From assembly GCA_964036045.1 (NCBI GenBank), contig OZ038389.1, positions 38,883,998 to 38,947,997 of the forward strand: 64,000 nucleotides of DNA, read 5' to 3'. Within the stretch, counting starts at the first letter, position 1; every line of letters begins with the position of its first letter. Below are positions 1 through 11,200 of this stretch, in pieces. The notes beneath the pieces are model-generated. The model ran no database searches and had not been told where the DNA came from. It saw nothing but the letters and a program-made list of their open reading frames with translations. The DNA comes from Eutreptiella sp. 'Long Island Sound 2002'. Lineage: Eukaryota; Euglenozoa; Euglenophyceae; Eutreptiales; Eutreptiaceae. Position numbers and translations under genes: made by a program.

Positions 1-822
1 CAGCTCCTTCCGGTCACCCATCGAAGGACCCTCCGGCCTTCCCCCCCTAGCACAGCCTTTCGGGCGCCTGCAGGCGGGTTTCCTGTGGATGGCCCTCGGT
101 GACAGCGGAGCATTTCTCTCTGTCAACCACATTCCACCACTCCCCATCCCTCACGGGCTGGAGTACCCACTCGGCTCCCAGATGCACTTGGGTGTCGTCC
201 ATCCGCGGCTGGAGGCCAGGGGGCGACCCTTTCCACGTTCCCCCAGGTCCCGCTCACGCGTGAACCTACGTGTACTTAGGCCATTGACCCGGGGACCTCA
301 GGGTCAACCCTCACCCCTGCGGACACCTCACGGCCGTCCCGGAGTTCAGGGATTTTCCCGACTTCCCGTGGCCAGGCTCCCCATGGTTGGCCCATGGTTT
401 ACCACTTCATGGCAACCGGTTTCCCAATCCCACGGGGCTGTTGCTTGGCGCTTTCGGCCTCCCTTCCCATCCCATGTCCCGTTCACCTTCGCCACATACC
501 GTCACCGGCCCAATCCCCGCTTCCCATGGTTTTTCGATGCCTTGGGGCCGTTGTGTGGCCCGTGCCACACCCCTGTCCTAGCCCCGTGCCCCCATCCCAC
601 CCCTCATCCCGTGTTTATACCCCACCGGGCTGCCAGCAACCCCGTGGCGCGGGCCCACAGGATCCTCATCCATCCGGGGACCGTTTCGTGCTCCTTGCAC
701 GGGTTGCTCCTATCCTCTCCCCTGCTTCCGCGCACTCGGCGCGCTCTTCTCCGCATGTTCCTGTCCGGGTCGTCTGGCCACTGTTCCTATGTCACCGCAC
801 CTTTGGCCCACCTATGCTTTGG
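1..822. other. C-rich unique sequence, no supported gene
   Basis: The plus strand is pyrimidine- and C-rich, with several CCCATGG-type repeats. An open frame of 248 codons spans 89-835, but its product is low-complexity (Pro, Arg, His, Ser) with no recognisable domain. An overlapping second frame is also open, as expected from base bias. I do not support a gene here. The strand bias flips sharply to G-rich just downstream, where the hexamer array begins. Confidence 0.5.
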
Positions 823-905
823 CAAGAGAACATAGCGTAACCAGGCGGCTGTGGCCTAGCAGGGACGCCACCACACGTACCCCGACTAGGGCTTGGGGGG
901 GAGTT
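823..905 (+). repeat. Dispersed repeat module M, fragment
   Basis: The stretch beginning CAAGAGAACATAGCG and ending CTAGGGCTTGG is clearly related to 42984-43066 and 60424-60506. Those two copies lie in the 3' noncoding parts of Ty3/gypsy-type elements. Here it is a short isolated fragment just before the hexamer array, so it probably marks a decayed retroelement 3' region that the satellite expanded into. Confidence 0.6.
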
Positions 906-1013
906 GTGTTCTGTGTTCTGTATGCTTGCACCGCCTGCTGTCTTGCCGTCCTTGACGTCTTCCTGTCGCGGCAGGGGCAGGGGGAGGGGCAGAGGCACGG
1001 GCTGGGGCGGCTA

Positions 1014-4000
1014 GGGTAGGGGCAGGGGCAGGGGCAGGGGCAGGGGCAGGGGCAGGGGCAGGGGCAGGAGCAGGGGCCGTGGGAGGGGCAGGGGTGTTAA
1101 CCCCGCAACTAAATTGCTCAAGGGGCAGTGGCAGGGGCAGTGGCAGGGGCAGTGGCATGGGCAGGGACAGTGGTTGGTGCAAGGGCAGTGGCAGGGGCAG
1201 GGGCAGGGCAGTTGCAGGGGCAGGGGCAGGGGCTTGGGCAGGGGCAGAGGCTGGGGCAGTGGCAGGGGCAGGGGCAGGGGCAGAGGTATGGGCAGGGGGG
1301 GCAGGGGCAGGGGCAGGGGCAGGGGCAGGGGCAGGGGCAGGGGCAGGGGCAGGGGCAGGGGCAGTGGGTGGGGCAGGGCCAGTGGCAGGGGCAGGGGCAG
1401 GGGCATGGGCAGGGACAGGGGCAGGGGCAGGGGCCGGGGCTGTGGGAGGTGCAGGGGCAGTGGCAGGGGCAGGGGCAGGGGCAGATGCTAGGGCAGGGGC
1501 AGGAGCAGGGACTGGGGCAGGGGCAGAGGCAGGGGCACGGGCGGGGGCAGGGGCAGGGGCAGGGACAGTGGCAGAGGCAGGGGCAGGGGCAGTAGCAGGG
1601 GCAGAGGCAGGGGCAGAACAGGGGCAGGGGCAGGGGCAGGGGCATGGGAGGGGCAATGGCAGTCGCAGGGGCAGGGGCAGGGGCAGTGGCTGTAGCAGGG
1701 GCAGGGGCAGGGGCAGGGGCATGGGCGGTAACAGTAGCAGGGGCAGGGGCAGGGGCAGTGGCTTGGGCAGGGGCAGTGGCAGGGGCAAAGGCAGGGGCAG
1801 AGGCAGGGGCAGGGGGGGGCAGGGGCAGGGGCAGGCGCAGTGGCAGGAGCAGGGGCAGGGGCAGGGGCAGGGGCAGGGGCCGGGGCAGTGGCAGGTGCAG
1901 GGGCAGTGGGAGGGGCAAGGGCAGTGGCAGGGGGGGCAGGGGCAGTGGCATGAGCAGGGGCAGGGGCAGGGGCAGGGGCAGTCACAGTTGCTGGGGCAGG
2001 GGCAGGGGCAGGGGCAGGGCCCGTGGCTGTGGCAGGGGCAGTGGCAGGGGCAGAGGCAGGGGCAGGGCGGGCAGGGGCAGGGGCAGGGGCAGTGGCAGCT
2101 GGCTCAGCTAGCACTACACAATCCCCATATATGGGCCAACTCATATATGTGTCTTGTGTAGTGCTATTGCTTCGCCATCTCTTCTTTCCTCCTCACCTAT
2201 TCGGGTAAATCCGAGGGGCAGGGGCAGGGGCAGGGGCTGGGGCAGGGGCTGTGGCAGGAGCAGGGGCAGTGGGCGGGGCAGGGGCAGTGGCAGGGGCTGT
2301 GGCAGGGGCAGGGGCAGGGGCAGTGAAAGGAACAGGGGCAGTGGCAGGGGCAGGGGCACGGGCAGTTGCAGGGGCAGGGGCAGGGGCAGGGGCTGGGGCA
2401 GGGGCAGAGCCAGGGGCAGTGGCAGTGACAGGGGCAGGGGCAGTGGCAGAAGCAGGGGCAGGGGGGCAGGGTCAGGGGCAGGGGCAGTGGCAGGGGCAGG
2501 GGCAGTCGTTGGGGCAGCGGCAGGGGCACGGGCAGTTGCAGGGGCAGGAGCAGGGGCAGTGGGATGGGCAAGGGCAGTGGTAGGGGCAAAGGCAGCGCCA
2601 GGGGCAGGGGCGGGGCAGTGGCTGGGGCAGGGGCAGTGGCAGGGGCAGTGGCAGGAGCAGGGGCAGGGGCAGGGGCTAGGGCAGTGGCAGGAGCAGGGGC
2701 AGTTACAGGGGCAGGGGCAGAGTTAGGGGCCGTGGTAGGGGCAGGGGCAGGAACATGGGCAGGGGCCAGGGCAGGGGTAGGGGCAGGGGTAGAGGCAGTG
2801 GCAGGGGCAGGGGCAGGGGCAGGGGCATGGGCAGAGGCAGGGACAGTGGCAGTGGCAGGGACAGGAGCAGGGGCAGTGGGAGGGGCAAGGGCAGTGGTAG
2901 GGGCAAAGGCAGCGCCAGGGGCAGGGGCGGGGCAGTGGCTGGGGCAGGGGCAGTGGCAGGGGCAGTGGCAGGAGCAGGGGCAGGGGCAGGGGCTAGGGCA
3001 GTGGCAGGAGCAGGGGCAGTTACAGGGGCAGGGGCAGAGTTAGGGGCCGTGGTAGGGGCAGGGGCAGGAACATGGGCAGGGGCCAGGGCAGGGGTAGGGG
3101 CAGGGGTAGAGGCAGTGGCAGGGGCAGGGGCAGGGGCAGGGGCATGGGCAGTGGCAGGGGCAGTGGCAGTGGCAGGGACAGGAGCAGGGGCAGTGGGAGG
3201 GGCAACGGCAGTGGTAGGGGCAGGGGCAGGGACAGGCGCAAGGGCAGGGGCAGTGGCTGGGGCAGGGGCAGTGGCAGGGGCAGTGGCAGGGGCAAGGGCT
3301 GGGGCAGGGACAGGGGCAGGGGCAGGGGCAGTGGCTGTGGCAAGGGCAGGGGCAGTGGCAGTGGCAGTAGAAGGGGCAGGGGCAGGGGCAGTGGCTGGGG
3401 CAGGGGCAGTGGCAGTTGCAGGGGCAGTAGCAGGGGCAGGGGCAAGGCAGGGGCAGGGGCAGTGGCAGTGGCAGGGGCAGGGGCAGGGGTAGAAGCAGGG
3501 GCAGGGGGGGCAGGGGCAGGGGCAGAGGCAGGGGCAGGGGCAGGGGCAGGGGCAGTGGCTGGAGTCGGGGCAGGGGCATGGACAAGGGCAGGGGCAGGGG
3601 CAGGGGCCGGTGCAAGGGCCGTGGCAGGGGTAGGGGCAGGGGCAGGGGTAGGGGCTGGGGCAGGGGCAGGTGCAGGGGCAGGGGCAGGGGCAGTGGCAGG
3701 GGCAAGGGCAGGGGCAGGGGCAGGGGCAGTGGCAACGGCAGCGGCAGGGGCAGGGGCTGGGCCAGTGGCAGGGGCAGTGGCAGTGGCAGGGGCAGGGGCA
3801 GGGGCAGTGGCAGTAGCAGTAGCAGGGGCAGGGGCAGAACAGGGGCAGGGGCAGGGGCAGGGGCATGGCAGCGGCAATGGCAGTGGCAGGGGTAGGGACA
3901 GGGGCAGTGGCTGTAGCAGGGGCAGGGGCAGGGGCAGGGGCATGGGCGGTGGCAGTGGCAGGGGCAGGGGCAGGGGCAGTGGCTGGGGCAGGGGCAGTGG

Positions 4001-7000
4001 CAGGGGCAAAGGCAGGGGCAGAGGCAGGGGCAGGGGGGGCAGGGGCAGGGGCAGGGGCAGTGGCCGGAGCAGGGGCAGGAGCAGGGGCAGGGGCAGGGGC
4101 AGGGGCAGTGGCAGGGGCAGGGGCAGTGGGAGGGGCAAGGGCAGTGGCAGGGGGGGCAGGGGCAGTGCCAGGAGCAGGGGCAGGGGCAGGGGCAGGGGCA
4201 GGGGCAGTCACAGTTGCTGGGGCAGGGGCAGGGGCAGGGGCAGGGGCCGTGGCTGTGGCAGGGGCAGTGGCAGGGGCAGAGGCAGGGGCAGGGGGGGCAG
4301 GGGCAGGGGCAGGGGCAGTGGCAGGGGCAGGGGCAGGGGCAGGGGCTGGGGCAGGGGCTGTGGCAGGAGCTGGGGCAGTGGGCGGGGCAGGGGCAGTGGC
4401 AGGGGCTGTGGCAGGGGCAGGGGCAGGGGCAGTGGGAGCAGGGGCAGGGGCAGGGGCAGGGGCTGGGGCAGGGGCAGAGCCAGGGGCAGTGGCAGTGACA
4501 GGGGCAGGGGCAGTAGCAGAGGCAGGGGCAGGGGGGCCGGGACAGGGGCAGGGGCAATGGCAGGGGCAGGGGCAGGGGCAGGGGCAGTCGTTCGGGCAGC
4601 GGCAGGGGCACGGGCAATTGCAGGGGCAGGAGCAGGGGCAGTAGGAGGGGCAAGGGCAGTGGTAGGGGCGAGGGCAGGGTCAGGGGCAGGGGCGGGGCAG
4701 TGGCTGGGGCAGGGGCAGTGGCAGGGGCAGGGGCAGGGGCAGGGGCTAGGGCAGTGGCAGGAGCAGGGGCAGTTGCAGGGGCAGGGGCAGGGTTAGGGGC
4801 CGTGGTAGGGGCAGGGGCAGGGGCATGGGCAGGGGCCGGGGCAGGGGTAGGGGCAGGGGTAGAGGCAGTGACAGGGGCAGGGGCAGGGGCAGGGGCATGG
4901 GCAGTGGCAGGGGCAGTGGCAGTGGCAGGGGCAGGAGCAGGGGCAGTGGGAGGGGCAACGGCAGTGGTAGGGGCAGGGGCAGAGACAGGGGCAAGGGCAG
5001 GGGCAGTGGCTGGGGCAGGGGCAGTTGCAGGGGCAGTGGCAGGGGCAAGGGCTGGGGCAGGGGCAGGGGCAGGGGCAGGGACAGGGGCAGGGGCAGGGGC
5101 AGTGGCTGTGGCAAGGGCAGGGGCAGTGGCAGTGGCAGTAGCAGGGGCAGGGGCAGGGGCAGTGGCTGGGGCAGGGGCAGTGGCAGTTGCAGGGGCAGTA
5201 GCAGGGGCAGGGGCAGGGCAGGGGCAGGGGCAGTGGCAGTGGCAGGGGCAGGGCAGGGGTAGAAGCAGGGGCAGGGGGGGCAGGGGCAGGGGCAGAGGCA
5301 GGGGCAGGGGCAGGGGCAGGGGCAGTGGCTGGAGTCGGGGCGGTGGGAGGGGCAAGGGCAGGGGCAGGGGCAGGGGCAGGGGCAGGGGTAGGGGCAGGGG
5401 CAGGGGCAGGTGCAGGGGCAGGGGCAGGGGCAGTGGCCGGGGCAAGGGCAGGGGCAGGGGCAGTGGCAACGGCAGCGGCAGGAGCAGGGGCTGGGCCAGT
5501 GGCAGGGGCAGTGGCAGTGGCAGGGGCAGGGGCAGGGGCAGTGGCAGTAGCAGTAGCATTGGCAGGGACAGGGGCAGTGGCAGTGGCAGGGGCAGTGGCA
5601 GGGGCAGGGGCAGGGGCAGTGGCGGTGGCAGGGGCAGAGGCAGGGGCAGGGGCAGGGGAAGTGGCAGGAGCAGGGGCAGTTGCTGGGGCAGGGGCAGGGT
5701 CAGGGGCTGTGGTAGGGGCAGGGGCAGGGGCATGGGCAAGGGCAGTGGCAGGGGCAGAGGCAGGGGCCGGGGCGGGGACAGGGGCAGGGGTAGAGGCAGT
5801 GGCAGGGGCAGGGGCAGGGGCAGTGGCAGGGGCAAGGGCAGGGGCAGGGGCAGTGGCAACGGCAGCGGCAGGTGCAGGGGCTGGGCCAGTGGCAGGGGCA
5901 GTGGCAGTGGCAGGGGCAGGGGCCGGGGCAGTGGCAGTTGCAGGGGCAGGGACAGGGGCAGTAGCAGGGGCAGGGGTAGGGGCAGTGGCAGGGGCAGGGG
6001 CAGGGGCAGAGGCTTGGGCAGGGGGAGCAGGGGCAGGGGCAGGGGGAGGGGCAGGGGCAGGGGCGAGGGCAGGGGCAGGGGGTGGGGCAGGGGCAGTGGC
6101 AGGGGCAGGGGCAGCGGCTTGGGCAGGGGCAGGGTCAGGGGCAGGGGCAGGGGCAGGGGCAGGGGCAGTAGCAGGGGCAGAGGCAGGGGCAGGGGTAGGG
6201 GCAGGGGCAGTGGCAGGGGCAGGGGCCGGGGGAGTGGCTGGGGCAGTGGCAGGGGCAGTGGCAGTGGCAGTAGCAGGGGCAGGCGCAGGGGCAGTGGCTG
6301 TAGCAGGGGCAGGGGCAGGGGCAGTGGCGGTAGCTGGGGCAAGGGGCAGGGGCAGGGGCAGTGGCAGTGGTAGGGGCAGGGGCAGGGGCGGTGGCAAGGG
6401 CATGGGGGGCATGGGAAGTTGCAGCAGCAGGAGCAGGGGCAGGGGCTGGGGTAGGGGCCGGGGCAGTGGCAGGAGTTGGGGCCGTAGGAGGGGCAGGGGC
6501 AGTGGCAGGGGCAGGGGCCGGGGCCGCGACAGGGGCAGGGGCAGGGGCAGGGGCAGTGGAAGGAGCAGGGGCAGTGGCAGGGGCAGTGAGTGAGCAGGGG
6601 CAGGGGCAGGCGTAGGGGCAGGGGCATGGGCAGTGACAGGAGCAGGGGCAGTGGCACTGGGAGGGGCCGGGGCAGGGGCATGGGCAGGGGCAGAGGCAGT
6701 GGCGGGGGCGGCGGCAGGGGTAGGGGCAGGGGCAGGGCCAGGGGCAGGGGCAGTGGCAGGGGCAGGGGCAGGGGCAGGGGGGGCAGGGGCAGGGGCAGGG
6801 GCAGGGGCAGGGGCAGGGGTAGGGGCAGGGGCAGGGGCAGGGGCTGAGGCAGGGGCAGGTGCAGGGGCTCGGGCATTGGAAGGTGCAGGGGCAGTGGCAG
6901 GAACAGGGGCAGGGGCAGGCTCTGGGGCAGGGGCAGAGGCAGGGGCAGTGGCAGTGGCAGGGGCAGAGGCAGGGGCAGAGGGGGCAGGGGCAGGGGCAGG

Positions 7001-8280
7001 GGCAGGGGCCGGGGCAGGAGCAGGGGCAGGGGTAGGTGCTGGGGTTGTGGCAGGGGCAGGGGCAGTGGCAGGGGCAGGGGCAGGGGCAGAGGGAGGGGCA
7101 GGGGCAGTGTCAGGAGCAGGGGCCTTGGGAGGGGCAGGGGCAGTGGCAGGGGCAGGGGCAGGGTCGGTTGCTGTTGCAGGGGCTGGGGCAGGGGCAGAGG
7201 CATGGTCAGTGGCAGTGGCAGGTGCTCGGGCAGGGGCAGAGGCTGGGGCAGGGGGGGCAGCGGCAGGGGCAGGGGCTGTGGCAGGGGCAGGGGCAGGGGC
7301 AGTGGCTGTGGCTGTGGCTTGGGCAGGGGCAGCGGCAGGGGCAGGGGTAGTGGCAGGTGCAGGGGCAGTGGCAGGGGAAGGGGCAGGGGCAGGGGCCGGG
7401 GCAGGGGCAGGGGCAGGGGCAGGGGCTGGGGCAGTGGCAGAGGCTGGCGTAGGGGCAGTGGCAGTGGCAGGGGCCATGGCAGGGGCAGGGGCTGGGGCAG
7501 GGGCAGGGGCAGCCGCTGGGGCATTGGGTGGTGCAGGGGCAGTGGCAGGGGCAGGGGCAGGGGCAGGCTCTGGGGCAGGGGCAGAGGCAGGGGCAATGGC
7601 GGTGGCAGGGGCAGAGGCAGGAGCAGGGGGGGCAGGGGCAGGGGCAGGGGCAGGGGCCGGGGCAGGAGCAGGGGCAGGGGTAGGTGCTGGGGTTGTGGCA
7701 GGGGCAGGGGCAGTGGCAGGGGCAGGGGCAGGGGCAGTGGGGGGGCAGGGGCAGTGTCAGGAGCAGGGGCCTTGGGAGGGGCAGGGGCAGTGGCAGGGGC
7801 AGGGGCAGGGTCGGTTGCTGTCGCAGGGGCGGGGGCAGGGGCAGAGGCATGGTCAGTGGCAGTGGCAGGTGCTCGGGCAGGAACAGAGGCTGGGGCAGGG
7901 GGGGCAGGGGCAGGGCAGGGGCTGTGGCAGGGGCAGGGGCAGGGGCAGTGGCAGGAGCTTGGGCAGTGGGTGGGGCAAGGGCATTGGCAGGGGCAGGGGC
8001 AGTGGCTGTGGCTGTGGCTTGGGCAGGGGCAGCGGCAGGGGCAGGGGTAGTGGCAGGTGCAGGGGCAGTGGCAGGGGAAGGGGCAGGGGCAGGGGCTGGG
8101 GCAGGGGCTGGGGCAGGGGCAGGGGCTGGGGCAGTGGCAGAGGCTGGGGTAGGGGCAGGGGCAGTGGCAGGGGCCATGGCAGGGGCAGGGGCTGGGGCAG
8201 GGGCAGAGGCAGGGGCAGGGGCAGGGGCAGGGGCCGGGGCAGGGGCAGGGGCAGGGGCAGGGGCAGGGGCAGGGGCTCGA
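1014..8280 (+). repeat. Degenerate (GGGGCA)n hexanucleotide array
   Basis: About 7.2 kb of GGGGCA units on the plus strand, with variants such as GTGGCA, GGGGCT, GAGGCA and GGAGCA. The G-rich strand never switches. Period six keeps all six frames open for long stretches (Gly-Gln, Gly-Arg and Ala-Gly on plus; Pro-Leu, Ala-Pro and Cys-Pro on minus, up to about 1,500 codons), so these frames are artefacts. Larger blocks are duplicated inside the array, for example around 2755 versus 3072 (317-bp offset) and 7036 versus 7684 (648-bp offset). Two unrelated interruptions occur at 1095-1121 and 2099-2213. Repeated G4 runs with CA spacers predict strong G-quadruplex potential. Confidence 0.95.
2110..2165. 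other. Stem-loop in the interruption of the hexamer array
   Basis: A perfect 12-bp inverted repeat, AGCACTACACAA (2110-2121) and TTGTGTAGTGCT (2154-2165), encloses a 32-nt loop. The loop itself contains the palindrome CCCATATATGGG (2124-2135). It lies in the only long non-hexamer island of the array (2099-2213). It could be the remnant of a small inverted-repeat element. No function is apparent. Confidence 0.7.
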
Positions 8281-11200
8281 ATCCGGGGCGTCTTTTTGTG
8301 GTATTCTCTCCGTCGCCTCGGACGCTCCATTCCCGTGGCACCGGGTTCATCCCCGGACGATCCAGTCCGGGGGCTAGTGCCGTGCTTCGTTCCGCCTCGG
8401 ATGCTCCAATCCGGGGGGTATTTTTATCGTATTCTCTCCGTTGCCTCGGACGCTCCAGTTTGTAGCACCGGTTTCTCCCCCGGACGATCTAGTCCGTGGC
8501 TCGGGCCGTGCTCCACCCCGCCCCGGATGCTCCAATTCTGGGCGTCTTTTCGTCGTATTCTCTCCGTCGCCTCGGACGCTCCAGTCCGTGGCACCGGGTT
8601 CACCCCCGGACGATCCAGTCCGGGGGCTAGTGCCGTGCTTTATTCCGCCCCGGATGCTCCAATCCGGGGCATCTTTTTTTTTTTCGCATTCTCTCCATTG
8701 CCTCGGATGCTCCAGTCCGTGGCACCGGGTTCACCCCCGGACGATCCAGTCCGGGGGCTAGTGCCGTGCTTCATTCCGCCCTGGATGCTCCAATCCGGGG
8801 CGTCCTTTTTTCGTATTCTCTCCGTTGCCTCGGACGCTCCAGTCCGTGGCACCGGGTTCACCCCCGGACCGTCCAGTCCGGGGGCTAGTGCCGTGCTTCA
8901 TTCTGCCCCGGATGCTCCAATCCGGGGCGTCTTTTTGTCGTATTCTCTCCGCTGCCTCGGACGCTCCAGTCCGTGGCACCGGGTTCACCCCCGGACGATC
9001 CAGTCCGGGGGCTAGTGCCGTGCTTCAGTCCGCCCTGGATGCTCCAATCCGGGGCGTCTTTTTTTTTCGTATTCTCTCCGTTGCCTCGGACGCTCCAGTC
9101 CGTGGCACCGGGTTCACCCCCGGACGGTCCAGTCCGGGGGCTAGTGCCGTGCTTCATTCTGCCCCGGATGCTCCAATCCGGGGCGTCTTTTTGTCGTATT
9201 CTCTCCGCTGCCTCGGACGCTCCAGTCCGTGGCACCGGGTTCACCCCCGGACGGTCCAGTCCGGGGGCTAGTGCGGTGCTTCATTCTGCACCGGATGCTC
9301 CAATCCGGGGCGTCTTTTTGTCGTATTCTGTCTGCTGCCTCGGACGCTCCAGTCCGTGGCACCGGGTTCACCCCCGGACGATCTAGTCCGGGGGCTAGTG
9401 CCGTGCTTCATTCCGCCCCGGATGCTCCAATCCGGGGCGTCTTTTTGTCGTATTCTCTCGGCTGCCTCGGACGCTCCAGTCCGTGGCACCGGGTTCACCC
9501 CCGGACGATCCAGTCCGGGGGCTAGTGCCGTGCTTCATTCCGCCCCGGATGCTCAAATCTGGGGCGTCTTTTTGTCGTATTCTCTCGGCTGCCTCGGATG
9601 CTCCAGTCGGTGGCACCGGGTTCACCCCCAGACGATCCAGTCCGGGGGCTAGTGCCGTGCTTCATTCTGCCCCGGATGCTCCAATCCGGGGCGTCTTTTC
9701 GTCGTATTCTCTCCGCTGCCCCGAACGCTCCAGTCCGTGGGACCGGGTTCACCCCCGGACGGTTCACTCCGGGGGCTAGAGCCGTGCTTTATTCTACCCC
9801 GGATGCTCCAATCCGGAGCGTCTTTTTGTCGTATTCTCTCCGCTGCCTCGGACGCTCCAGTCCGTGGCACCGGGTTCACCCCCGGACGATCCAGTCCGGG
9901 GGCTAGTGCCGTGCTTCATTCCGCCCTGGATGCTCCAATCCGGGACGTCTTTTTTTCGTATTCTCTCCGTTGCCTTGGACGCTCCAGTCCGTGGCACCGG
10001 GTTCACCCCCGGACGGTCCAGTCCGGGGGCTAGTGCCGTGCTTCATTCTGCCCCGGATGCTGCAATCCAGGGCGTCTTTTTGTCGTATTCTCTCCGCTGC
10101 CTCGGACGCTCCAGTCCTTGGCACCGGGTTCACCCCCGGACGGTCGAGTCCGGGGGCTAGTGCGGTGCTTCATTCTGCACCGGATGCTCCAATCGGGGGC
10201 GTCTTTTTGTCGTATTCTCTCCGCTGCCTCGAATGCTCCAGTCCGTGGCACCGGGTTCACCCCCCGACGATCTAGTCCGGGGGCTAGTGCCGTGCTTCAT
10301 TCCGCCCCGGATGCGCCAATCCGGGGCGTCTTTTTGTCGTATTCTCTCGGCTGCCTCGGACGCTCCAGTCGCCGGCACCGAGCTCACCCCCGGACGATTC
10401 AGTCCGGGGGCTAGTGCCGTGCTTCATTCCGCCCCGTATGCTCCAATCCGGGGCGTCTTTTTGTCGTATTCTCTCGGCTGCCTCGGACGCTCCAGTCGGT
10501 GGCACCGGGTTCACCCCCGGACGGTCCAGTCCGGGGGCTAGTGCCGTGCTTCATTCTGCCCCGGATGCTCCAATCCGGGGCGTCTTTTTGTCGTATTTTC
10601 TCCGTTGTCTCGGACGCTCCAGTCCGTGGCACCGGGTTCACCCCCGGACGATCCAGTCCGGGGGCTAGTGCCGTGCTTCATTCTGCCCCGGATGCTCTAA
10701 TCCGGGGCGTCTTTTTGTCATATTCTCTCCGCTGCCTCGGACGCTCCAGTCCGTGGCACCGGGTTCACCCCCGGACAATCTAGTCCGGGGGCTAGTGCCG
10801 TGCTTCATTCCGCCCCGGATGCTCCGATCCGGGGCGTCTTTTTGTGGTATTCCCTCGGCTGCCTCGGACGCTCCAGTCGCCGGCACCGGGTTCACCCCCG
10901 AACGATCCAGTCCGGGGGCTAGTGCCGTGCTTCATTGCGCCCCGGATGCTCCAATCCGGGGCGTCTTTTTCTCGTATTTTCTCCGTTGCCTCGGACGCTC
11001 CAGTCCGTGGCACCGGGTTCACCCCCGGACGATCCAGTCCGGGGGCTAGTGCCGTGTTTCATTCTGCCCCGGATGCTCCAATCCGGGGCGTCTTTTTGTC
11101 GTATTCTCTCCGTTGCCTCGGACGCTCCAGTCCGTGGCACCGGGTTCACCCCCGGACGATCCAGTCCGGGGGCTAGTGCCGTGCTTCATTCCGCCCTGGA

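Noticed and set aside
89-835. A 248-codon gene at the window start
   Set aside because: Low-complexity product, overlapping alternative frames and no recognisable domain.
886-8330. Very long open frames (up to about 1,500 codons) encoding Gly/Gln, Gly/Arg, Ala/Gly, Pro/Leu, Ala/Pro and Cys/Pro repeats
   Set aside because: They follow from a period-six repeat; all six frames are open at once, which shows no coding constraint.
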